This document shows positions 35,612 to 46,615 of a stretch of DNA of 64,000 nucleotides, piece by piece. The notes under the pieces are model-generated. The model did not search any database. It was not told the DNA's origin and was given only the letters and a program-made list of their open reading frames with translations. The stretch covers positions 1,215,001 through 1,279,000 of the forward strand of contig JADEYG010000004.1 in the NCBI GenBank assembly GCA_016906335.1, in the 5' to 3' direction. Origin of the DNA: Novakomyces olei (lineage: Eukaryota > Ascomycota > Novakomycetes > Novakomycetales > Novakomycetaceae). Within the stretch, counting starts at the first letter, position 1, and every line of letters begins with the position of its first letter. The translations under genes were made by a program, and so were the position numbers.

Positions 35612-37081
35612 ATGCGAGGACTGCGGCGGGCGTGCAAGCTCGCTCAGACCGTTGGCGGCAATGCGTATAGACGGTACAGCCAGGCGGCATTGCAGCACGC
35701 ATTTGCCTTTGAGTATCCCAAATTTTAAGCAGATTATTGGTCTAATTGCCTCAGCGTGGATGGTGTTTTACTGAAAGGCGGTGAACCCATTCCCGGCGCT
35801 ACAGAGACGTGGGTCCCGCTGGTTTGCGACTGCTAATGCGCTATATAGCCTGAACTTTTTGAAGGAAAACCGTGCATCTTTCATTCTGCTCACTAATGGT
35901 GGCGGGAAACCGGAGCGCGAAAGGGTCGATGAACTGTCACACCGTTTAGACACAGAGGTACCTCCTGTTACTGATTTAGAGGGGATCGTGACGACTGACT
36001 CGCTCGCAGATTCAGATCGATCAGTTCATCCAGAGCCATACGCCGTTCCAATCGATGCACGACCAGTTTAAACACGTGCTCATTCTGGGCGGAATGCCGA
36101 CACGAGTTCGCAGTATAGCGGAAAGGTATAATGCTTTTGCTTGTTCTAATAGTACCTCGCTCTACCCGGACCAAAGGCCTCTACGATTGCTTAGAGTAGC
36201 GGTGAATAAGCGTTTGCTAATGTACAGTTATGGGTTCAAAAGCGTGGTCACTTCGCTCGATATTATTGCAAAGCTTCCACATCTCTGGCCGTTCAACAAG
36301 TACGTATTCCTCTCCTGAAACTACTCTAATTGCAGAACTTTTGAGACCGAATATAAACAGGCTCGCGATTTCGATGTTCAACGGCCCTTTGACGCCGTGT
36401 TCGTCTTTTGCGATCCCTTGTAAGTGGCGTTCTTCTATTAGCACTAAGCAATTCAAGTGATATGGGCCTAGAAATTCAAATCCTAATCGAATTGGCGTGC
36501 TCCAAGGGCGGGGTGCTTGGAACCGTGTCGGAAACGTACCGCGAAGGGCCGCCTCTATTTTTTTCAAAGTATGAGTGATGCCAGTCCTGAGTTTTCGTTT
36601 AACGCTTTCTTTATTCAAACCAGGCTCTTTTAGTCCAGTCGTCAATGGGTCTCACTAATCTTTCAGTCCCGATCTTCTCTGGGCCAACCAGTATCCCGTC
36701 CCACGTCTTGGCCAGGGCGCTTTCCAAGCTGCAGTGTCCGCTATCTACGGAGCCATTAGTAAAGGCGGCAACTTGAGCGATTTGAAAGCAACTATTATCG
36801 GAAAGCCCTCCAAGTTTACGTACGATTATGCGTCACGTGTGCTGAACGACTATAACAAACTCCTTTCGCCAGAAGCACGACCGCTCGAGCGTGTCTACAT
36901 GGTTGGCGATAACCCAGCAAGTGATATATGTGGTGCTAATCAGTACGGATGGTACTCGATGCTAGTACGAACAGGAGTCTTTCGTGGGGCTGAGAATAGC
37001 AGCGAGTTTCCTGCCCGTCAGGTGTGCAAGGATGTACACGAGGCAGTGCAGCTTGCATTTGAACTGAGCAATCAGTCATGA
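35612..37081 (+). CDS. HAD-superfamily phosphatase, CECR5/YKR070W-like
   Basis: Eight exons: 35612-35712, 35755-35808, 35849-35957, 36010-36125, 36228-36299, 36336-36419, 36458-36568 and 36667-37081; 353 aa. Seven introns of 42, 40, 52, 102, 36, 38 and 98 nt, all in consistent phase. Spliced protein aligns along its length with yeast YKR070W: AFAFDVDGVLLKGGEPIPGA (HAD motif I with nucleophile Asp), ILLTNGGG, FIQSHTPF, FDAVFVFCDP, LLWANQYPVPRLGQGAF, IGKPSKFTYDYA and MVGDNPASDICGANQYGW (acidic motif IV). The N-terminus (MRGLRRACKLAQ) is basic like a mitochondrial presequence. Substrate unknown. The second intron has the less usual donor GTGGGT. Confidence 0.9.
36300..36335 (+). other. 36-nt intron in the HAD gene
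   Basis: GTACGT donor, TCTAATTGCAG acceptor. Only about 20 nt separate donor and branch site. Confidence 0.85.
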
Positions 37082-37355
37082 AACAAGTATAGAAGCAATT
37101 GAAGGCCTAGATTTTGTCACTGATATATATTTAATTTCTAGATTTATAGACACAATCGAACTGGCGTTGGACCAGTCTTCCAACTAATTTCATTTCTTTC
37201 CGTAAGATGCAATTGGACTATGCTTCCACCATTTGGCAGCAGTATGTGTGATAAACTCGCCGGCAATAAAAAATACACAAGGTTCTGAAAAAGTTACATA
37301 CAAATATATGATACAGTGCGACAAAAATACAATTTGCAATAAAAATTATAAAAAG

Positions 37356-37442
37356 TTCGGATACCGGGACTCGAACCCGGGTCACGCGTGAATTCTTCAA
37401 ATCAATGAGAGACGCGGATCATAACCCCTAGACCATATCCGA
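37356..37442 (-). tRNA. tRNA-Glu(CTC) with 15-nt intron
   Basis: Acceptor stem TCGGATA/TATCCGA pairs fully; D arm TGGTCTAGGGG fits the A box; T arm GGTTCGAGTCC fits the B box. The anticodon stem CGCGT/ACGCG encloses CT-CTC-A, then a 15-nt insert (TTGATTTGAAGAATT) exactly after position 37, then C. Anticodon CTC reads GAG, Glu. A T5 terminator follows immediately (37350-37354). The body resembles other fungal tRNA-Glu genes. Confidence 0.93.
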
Positions 37443-37557
37443 TTTATCTAGGCCACTAAGCGTTAGAGACTAGTAGATCTTACAATAAATAATATATATA
37501 ATACAAAAAGCAATTTCATTAATTAAATGACAAATTGCAGGCCCACGCTTGGCCGTC

Positions 37558-39810
37558 ATGGATGACGAGCGTACGAAGCGATACGACCGGTATGAATTCG
37601 CGCCTTCAAATGACTTATATTAAGGCAACTCCGGCTCTGGGCAGCCAATGGACAAAAGGCGTTAGAAGAATCGCATGTATGCCTCATTGGCGCTACGGTT
37701 GTCGGCTCTGAGGTTCTTAAGAATTTGGTCTTGCCAGGTAAAGATGATCGCTTCAAAAGGACAAAGGATTTAAACTGTCATACGCGAGCAAAAATATTCA
37801 TGGTATTTGTTTCTAACAGAATTAAGGCATTGGACAATTTACTGTAATAGATGACGGGAATGTTACGCTTTCTGATGTTGGATCCAATTTCTTTCTAGAT
37901 CAATCTGCCATCGGCCAGCCACGATCTTCAAGCCTCGTTTCTTTACTGCAAGAGCTTAACGCTGATGTTAAAGCAAATGCAATAGTAAAGGTAAATACAA
38001 TTTTATTTTGGTAGTGTGTGTCTAACACGAACAGGACCCATCTGATTTAATATCGTCAGATATTGAACATTTCGCGCAATACGATGCGGTTGTTGTTACA
38101 ACTTTGGGGCTTAAGGGTTTGGAAAAATTGGCGCGTAAATTATACGATCTCAATATACCCATTCTACTCGCTCAGTCAGTGGGCTTTTTTGGGTATCTTC
38201 GTGTATCTGTTCCCGAAACTTGCGGTAAGACTATGCATGATTAAATTAGGATGATTTTTTAATTCTGATTGAATAGTCGTTGAAACGCACGAAGAAGCAA
38301 TCAGTGATCTTCGACTGGACGCGCCTTGGCCAGAACTAGACGCACTTGCTCAAGCAGTGGATATGGATAAATTAAGCTCAATTGACCATAATCATATACC
38401 CTTTGTGATTTTGATAATGCTGCATGTCAAAAAATTTGAAAGCGAGGTGTGGAAACGAAATTTGCTAATTTCTCTGACTTTTTATTTTGACGAGCATTTG
38501 CTCCTATGAACAAGCGACAGTTTAATTTTAGTAAAGCATTGAATAATATGCTTTTTATTTATGGAATACTTTTTTAAACTGATCCGCAATTTACCGTTTT
38601 TTTTTTTCAAATTTCCGCTTTAGCAGTTTAAACATTATGCTAACGGCAGTATGGCAAATATCCCGTAACATTTGACGACAGGTCGAAACTAAAAGAAATG
38701 CTTCACAAAAGCATGAGAGAACCAGGACAAGAAAACTTTGAGGAAGCTATTGCGGCAGTGAGGCGACTTGTAAACAAATCTAAAGTACGTTACTCTCTGA
38801 TTTGCTTTTCTTACAATTAGGTCCCTGACGGAATAAACGAGCTGTTCAAGGACGAAAAATGTATAAATTTAACAAAAGATTCAACAAAATTTTGGATCAT
38901 GATTAGTGCTTTAAGCGATTTTGTCAAAGAAAACCCTCAAAATTTGCTGCCTCTTTCGGGGACTATACCCGACATGAAATCCGACTCCAAATCTTACGTT
39001 GAACTTTTGAATACGTAAGTTTTAATCAGTTATATCGAATTCTTTTATTGATCACGTCAAGATACCGGCAAAAGGCGACAGATGATAGAAAGAAATTCAC
39101 GGGGTTTCTGCACAAGCGTTGCCGTGATTTGGAGGTACCGGTGGACGCCTTCCCAGACGAAGAGGTGGCATCTTTTTGTAAGAATTGCGCTCATTTGATT
39201 GTGCTACGATACTCGTCAGTTGCGGATGAATATTTCAGCAATAAACCGCCAAAAGGTAGGAAAAGAATCAATAACAATGTGGAGGGAGCAGTGTTCAGTT
39301 TACTCTTAATAATAAAAGGGATCTATGAAACCATATTATATAAGTACTAAATACTCAGTGGATTTCAACCTCGGTGATCTGGCCTACTTGTACGTGGCTT
39401 TTTATGCATTGGAGAAGTTCGTTGAAGAAAATGCTCGATTACCGGGCGTTGCTGAGGATAGTGCTGCATCAGACAGTTTAGCCCTTGAAAAACTTGCCCG
39501 TCAACTTTTTATTTTCCCGGATTGCCCCGAGCAATTGTCAAAGTACTGCAGAGAAATGTAAGTAGATAAATATCGTTCAGTGCGCAACAGAGCCTAATAA
39601 AACAGATGCCGGTGCGGTGGCCAAGAGTTACACAACATATCTGCTTTTATTGGAGGCGTGGCAGCTCAAGAAATTATCAAGGTACGTGCCCAACTCGTCC
39701 AATGATTTAAATGATTGACATACTAGACAATTACAAAACAATACGTTCCGCTTATGAATACATGCGTTTACGACGGAGTTTCAAGCACTACGCTTACGCT
39801 AAAGATTTAG
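37558..39810 (+). CDS. ULA1: NEDD8-activating enzyme E1 regulatory subunit (APPBP1/ULA1)
   Basis: Eleven exons: 37558-37589, 37625-37737, 37827-37990, 38035-38224, 38277-38446, 38650-38784, 38821-39014, 39062-39255, 39359-39557, 39606-39681 and 39727-39810; 516 aa, close to human NAE1 (534). Introns are 35, 89, 44, 52, 203, 36, 47, 103, 48 and 45 nt. Joined protein shows [19 protein letters not shown] and [18 protein letters not shown] (adenylation fold), [30 protein letters not shown], and the C-terminal [20 protein letters not shown]. It pairs with Uba3 to activate Rub1/NEDD8 for cullin modification. Intron 5 uses donor GTGTGG and is the least certain junction. Confidence 0.92.
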
Positions 39811-39992
39811 GTGCGGGAGATGTTTGTAGTGAGGAATTATTCTCAATTTTATTGATATATATATAAGTGTATAATATTTTGCAACGATTTTCATATAACC
39901 CGTTAATGCCGTAACTTTTCCAATGTTTCATTAAACCTTTATTCTTGTCAAAAACTCTTTCTCTTTTCCTCCACCGTGCGTTTTTGCATCAT

Positions 39993-42617
39993 TCAAGACG
40001 CCTGTTCTTGCGCTTTAGGCCCTTTGCCCTTTCGATAGAAGCGTTCGTCTTCAGGATTAAACCCTCCGTTTCCGAAAACAGCAAATCTGTGTATTAGCAA
40101 GTGAGATTAACCAACTCGTAATCATGAAATAAAAAAATAAAAAAATAAAAAAATAAAAAAATAAAAAAATAAAAAAATAAAAAAATAAAAAAATAAAAAA
40201 ATAAAAAAATAAAAAAATAAAAAAATAAAAAAATAAAAAAATAAAAAAATAAAAAAATAAAAAAAAATAAAAAAATAAATAGTATTTGTTTTATTATTAG
40301 TATTCTGTATTTAATTTTTCATTTCAGTTCTCTGTCTTTTTGCCACTTACTCTGGTGTGGGTGCCATGTAATCCTCCGGCCCAAATTCTTTACCCGCCTC
40401 CAACAACTCAAAGAAGCGATCGTAATCAATATGCGTGTGCCATACGCCGTTGACGCGAAACCTTTTTTGTGCCAGTAACAAGCAGTTACTGTGTGCATGT
40501 TCCGTAGCAATTTCGTATCCGTACAGTTCGTCATCAGCATCGCTGCCCTTTTCCCTGTTTAATTCGTTTTTCAGGGCGGTCACAAACTGCACTACATCCT
40601 CGTAGTAGGGAACGTTTTGCATGGTGAGAGGAGAAGCGTCCGACCTGCCACAGTAAGTGACGCCCTTGACCTCTATGAAACAGGGTCTGCCCTTGCGGAC
40701 AAGTTCAGCGTACTCTTGCACTTGTTCCATATTAAAAGACTTGACCAAGGTCAGTCGGTAAACCGTGCGCTGCCGTTTACGAGCCAGAATAGCAATACAC
40801 TCCATAAACCTCTCCCAAAAATCTCGAAAGAGCGGCCGATCAACGCGCTTTAAACTGTCCTTTGTACTGGCGTCAATACTGATGTACAGCTGTGTAACCA
40901 TAGACATACGGGCAAGTGCCTCTGGATGCTGAGCATTCGTGACGAGGAAACTGCTAATGTGCCGGCTGTGTAACATGTCCACAAACTCATTAATATAAGG
41001 GTAAAAAATGGGTTCGCCGACAAGCGAAAGTGCGCAATGACGTATCGTCGACGCCTCCGCAAACCGCTCAGGCCGTACTCCCGGAACTGCCTTCATCAGC
41101 TGTATCTTTTTCAAGTGGCCCTCAATGGCTCCCTGCAAAATGACTTCAGGAGGGTCCACCTTCCAGCGCCACTCTGTGCCCACAGGGTTGGTCCCGTGCC
41201 GCCAGCAAAATGTACATTTATTAGCGCAGGCAAGGCTCGGTGTCGTCTCCATACACAAATGGCTTTTAATGCCGTAAAAGCTATACTTGTAGCAACTGCC
41301 ACGGCCACGTAGGGCAGATTTTGTCCATCTACAAAGCTTTACTCCCGAATGAGTGCCTACGATAGTGTAACCCTGCTTTGTAAGCGCATTGTACGTGTGC
41401 GATTGTGGTGCCACCATCTCTTTTGCCTCTGTTCCAGACGCAAGACTCTGGTCCTTGTCCTTTTTGGCTCGGGCCATTACGGACCCGATATCCTCTACGT
41501 CTACTACGGAAGAGCTCTGCTTGCCGGCAGTGGGAGAAGAAGCGTCGTCCTCAGCCGAAGACGAAGAACTGCTCTCCTCTTCGTCCTCGTCGGCGGAGGA
41601 AAGAGCCGGTACGCCGACAGGGTCGAGTATAATATCACGAAGCCCGTCTGCCCACAGCGCCAAAGTCGTATCAAACTGTGCGGAACAAGAGTCAATAGCC
41701 GCCGGCGGAGTGAGCCTTTGGGCCCCGAGGGCACTGAGCCAGCGGTCCACGAGCATTGCTTGGTAGCAAAACTTTTTCCCCGGGTACGATTGCTTGTCGC
41801 CCAGACCAAGTACGGCAAAGGCGCCGATAGCGGCGAGCGGGTGGTGGCCCACCCGGAAATCGCTGTGTGTGTCACGCAGCGACTGGATGAAGTAATCCAG
41901 AGGCGATTCCGTCTCGTAGCTCGGCACAACGAGGATGTAGATCCTTTTACTCGCTTCCTGAGCGTCCAATGGCGATACAAAGTACTCGTCCAAGTCTTCC
42001 ACGTAATCAATGTTTTGCACACGACTCGGCAGCGATAAAATAGGGTTTAGCGCCTGCTGCACTTTGTACGCACACGCTTCTGACGTGCCCGTTAGCGTAG
42101 AGAAAAATATAAAGACCCGTGCCTCTTTTGCTGAAGGCAACTCTACTTGTCTGCCAGTCCCCGAACCAGCGGCAATTGGTACAGTACTGTTTGCACTATT
42201 AGCACTGTTTGCACTATTAGTACTAGTAGCATTGTTATCACTATTAAAAGCGCGCCTCTCGGGGCTCTGAGCCAGGCTTGATCCACGCGCCGCTTGCCTT
42301 TTCTTTACTTTTGCGTTCGCTACAAACTTTCGTGGCTGCCGCTTCGAACTGGGACTGAGAGCGCTGCGGCTGCCGCTTTTAGTCTCGGCCTTAGTCTCTG
42401 TCAGTCCCCGACTGCCAGAGCGGCGCTGCCCGTTCAAACTGCCGCTCTTTTCATAGGCAGTTTTAGCTGTCTCCCTGTTTGACTGCTCTTCCATTGCCGC
42501 CTCCCTGCGCCATTGATAGGCGACGTACGCTATCCACACGGCCGCACAAGAATAAAGTAGTGCACGAGACACGGCAGCCGTGCCGGGGGCACTGCCGCCT
42601 GCAGCTCGGGCCCACAT
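39993..42617 (-). CDS. TYW1: tRNA wybutosine synthase TYW1 (4-demethylwyosine synthase)
   Basis: Two exons, 40351-42617 and 39993-40086, 786 aa. The long exon appears to end in a stop (PTPE), but that stop lies in a GTAAGTGG donor. The second exon, entered at GCTAATACACAG, adds FAVFGNGGFNPEDERFYRKG, matching the WALFG...GFDPKDTR tail of human TYW1. N-terminus: one hydrophobic anchor (ALLYSCAAVWIAYVAYQW), as in ER-bound yeast Tyw1, then a Ser/Lys-rich stretch. Flavodoxin domain begins VFIFFSTLTGTSEACAYKVQ (~residue 168). Radical SAM CxxxCxxC is in CANKCTFCWRHGTNPVG. The enzyme condenses pyruvate with N1-methylguanosine-37 of tRNA-Phe. The intron holds an A-rich 8-bp satellite. Confidence 0.95.
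40128..40279. repeat. (TAAAAAAA)n satellite inside the TYW1 intron
   Basis: About 18 eight-base units filling over half of the 264-nt intron 40087-40350. Confidence 0.95.
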
Positions 42618-42695
42618 GGTCTAGTGGCTTTTTTTTGATTCGTGGATTATACAATTTTTTTGACACTTGTCGGCTCACGATAAATGTATATACTA

Positions 42696-42747
<52 letters not shown>

Positions 42748-43302
42748 TACCGTGCAATGTATAGACACGAAATATTTTTAGTGCCAGTGGGTCATTTATT
42801 AGTATAATACGTGTGCGATAATAAGCAAATTGGCTGCTACAAAGTTTGAGCTTTAGAGCTATTAGCTATTAGAGCTTTCAGAGATTCCAGCTATTTATTA
42901 TTTATTATTTATTATTTATTATTTATTATTTATTATTTATTATTTATTATGAACCCTTTTCATGTCCAATATTTATTACGGCGATGTGCAAATAATAGTG
43001 CCCTTGGTTTAGTTTATACCATAGAGCACTTAATATAGGACGATTATAAAAGTACGGCCTTGTCCAGGGCATAGGGCTATCGTATACGATATAGGGCACA
43101 TTTTTATTGGGCAAATAAATACAAATCAGGGCAGTACCATACATAAACCAATGATAATAATACATAAAATACGAAAGCGTCCAATCAAAATCATCATCCT
43201 GTAGCCTAAACGACTCGTCGTACTTATTATCATACACAATTGTCACTATTAATACCTGCCTCACTACGAAATGAAGTCTGTTGCGATACTGCCAAATCAG
43301 TA
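42618..43302. other. Intergenic: TYW1 promoter and RING gene 3' flank
   Basis: 685 bp. Holds (ATT)n at 42700-42747 and ATTATTT heptamers at 42895-42950. The remaining sequence to 43302 is probably 3' UTR of the RING gene; an open frame continuing there is in the wrong phase. Confidence 0.6.
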
Positions 43303-45883
43303 TTAGGGAATCCAGATTCTGCTGTAGCTCTCTACCGACCGCCGACAGCAAGGGCATCCGGAAAATTGGTGCATGCTCAATTGGTCCCGACAATCGTCGC
43401 ACATGACTAGACACCTGAACGGTTAGATCAGTTGTAAAGATTTAATAAAGCTTAGAAATTAGAGTGTAGAAATAAAAGTAAATAAAAATATAGAAATAAA
43501 AGTATAGAAATTAAGTAAAGATCGGAAATTTATAAAGAGTAGAATTTAACCATAGTTTAAGAGATAGCTAATAAAAAGGAGAAAGCATAAATAAATAAGA
43601 GCGATATAAAGAAACTATCGAACAAACCCAAAACAAAAATACAGATAAGCATTTGACATTTTCTTAAAAGGAATCAAACCAAAAAGACAGTGGTAGAGAC
43701 ACCTACCTGCAAGGCCACAGAATAATATTCCTCGGATTCGTGTGGCAAATGACACAGACTGCGCTAGTAGCAGCTGGCTCCTCAAACCCAAAAGCATCCG
43801 AACTCTGAGCAGCCGGCACTGCTTTTGTCTTCGCCGCCGCTCTACGCGTTTCTACAAAGGCTTGTAAACTCTGTGGATCGTGCTCCGACCTTAATCGGCC
43901 ACCTACATTATTGCCCTGCGCGAAAAAAGACCAGACTGACGTCACGTCCGGGAACAATTCTTCCAGTGGCACGGGCGAGTCTCTATTGTTCTCTTCGCTT
44001 GCCATTACGGATTCAGTATCGCTATTCTCCACATCCTCAGGGACATAATCCGTATCGTTGGTGATCTCTTCCGGAAGAGGCGCGCCGGTAATGAAAGCCT
44101 GATATAGAGAATCCTCGTCCCATTCCGGCGCAGCTGTAGAGTCAGACGCAGTTTGTTTTCCTCTTAAGCGAACTAGCAAGCGTGCAACGAAGCTGCTCAA
44201 GATCAGTCGTAAAACCTGCCATGTCCTCCGTAGCAGATCAAAGGTAATCTCAAACGGACCCCGAGGCCGAGCACGGCCGGCAGCAGGAATCCGAGGAGAC
44301 TGCCGCTGCACAGCAAATCCATTGACGCCGCCAGAGACGGATGACTCGTCATTGTCCAAGTAATCTTCTGGCAGTGCACGAATGTCCACGGCTTGTGTAA
44401 GCAATGCAGTTTCCTTGGCCTGTTTAAGCGCGACCTCGGCCCATGTATTAAGGACTTTGAAAAAGTCGTCTTCCGCTGTTATATGGAACATTTGATGGTC
44501 AAAGAAATTCACGCGCAAATTGTCCACTCCTCCTGCAAACCATCGGGCCATCAGCGAAGCCATTGAACACACTCCAATAACTACGAGTGTAAACATATAC
44601 GGCAGCCAGCTGAGGGTTAGCATCTAGGCGCAATAATCGAGTCCTTTTTTTTTCATATTTTTTTTTTCATATTTTTATCATATAATTATATAATTGTTTT
44701 TTTACTGTATTAGTTTGTTATTATTTTATATCGGTTTGTTTCATTATTTTGATGTCTCATTTCTTTTTACTTACTGAATCACAACGGAAAACGGTAGGCT
44801 TAGCCTGCCTTGTAAAGCCCAGTATGAAAAACAGGCGAGAAAAGCGAGGCCATTCACACACGAAACAAGTAATCGTAACCGCTGAACTTTGAATAACTGT
44901 ATTAATTGATTAGAAAGGCAACTGGTAGCCTTGAAGGCAGCAAAAACTGCGAGTTCCGGGCTCTGCGGGGACACTAGACTCTCCAAAAGCGCCATACTGA
45001 TTTGAATTAGAAGACAATACTATACCCCATAACTTACCTTGTCTCTGGCAGAACCGGGACAATGAAATCACCTCTATCCTGGACTTCAACGCTAAAGCTG
45101 ATCGTGTCGACAATAGTCACAAAGTACAAAGTCTTGAACATCGCCCAAAATATATCGGCATGGAAAGGCTGTGCCACTATAAACGAGGGGATAAAAGGCG
45201 CTAAAGCAGGAAACTCTGTTTTAATAATACCCCAGGCCCATAAAAAATTGTAGAAAAGCAATGCTAACGGAATGGCTCTCAGAGCCAAACGTTTAGGGAA
45301 ATCCAGGGCCACTGGCTGCCTTGACCATGCATAGACAAATATGCGACTAACAATGATGTTCTGCGAGGCAATAAGTATACAGATTTGGTCAAAGGAAAGA
45401 CGTGTCAATTTCTGACTCTGGACAAATAGCGAATCGAACCAAAGGAGTGGCATGGAAATAAAAAGAAAATCAAAAATACAATAAATAACCACCATAATCA
45501 ACAACAAATCTCAAATTTCAAGCGTTGATAGCCGAACAAACCCAGTAAATATTCAAAATACAGATCAAATGAGGCTTCCATACCATTAACTGCAGAGACC
45601 AGGCCATACCGGCCAAGCGCATTTTGATCGTAATTATTTCCTTTGCATCGGCAGCGGCCGCAGCAGCTGCAGAATTAGCTACGGCCGCCTGGTCTATAAA
45701 CCCCGGACGGTAAGCGTTCCAAGCACGTGACGGAGCCGTCAATGCCCATTGCATTGCACGATTTGAAGTCGCTCTACGCACTAAAGCCGTACGACTGACC
45801 GCCTCCCTGACCGGCCGGATGTATGTTCTCCATCCGTTTCCGATAGAGGGATGCGCCTGGTAGAAAGAGGCATTAGCCTCCAT
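43303..45883 (-). CDS. Multi-pass membrane RING ubiquitin ligase (Asi-like)
   Basis: Five exons: 45562-45883, 45038-45509, 44775-44996, 43707-44609 and 43303-43414; 676 aa with all phases consistent. Exons 1-4 encode about five to seven hydrophobic segments (e.g. IFDFLFISMPLLWF, FTLVVIGVCSMASLMARW), then an acidic, disordered stretch. The RING is split by a 292-nt intron: VCVICHTNPRNIILWPCR joined to CLVMCDDCRDQLSMHQFSGC and then PCCRRSVESYSRIWIP, giving the full C4HC-type set of ligands at the extreme C-terminus. The layout resembles ascomycete proteins named after Asi3, inner-nuclear-membrane ligases. The exon 1/2 junction (donor GTATTT, acceptor TTTGAG) is the weakest; the other three have clear CTAAC/CTAAT branch sites. 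Confidence 0.75.

Positions 45884-46615
<732 letters not shown>

Noticed and set aside
35612-39810. Cluster of broken genes with many stops and frame changes
   Set aside because: Every break coincides with GT...AG borders and a branch site, phases sum correctly, and the proteins match YKR070W and APPBP1 from end to end.
42947-43302. Extension of the RING gene frame to 42947
   Set aside because: The real exon is in another phase and ends at 43303. The longer frame does not continue the RING motif.
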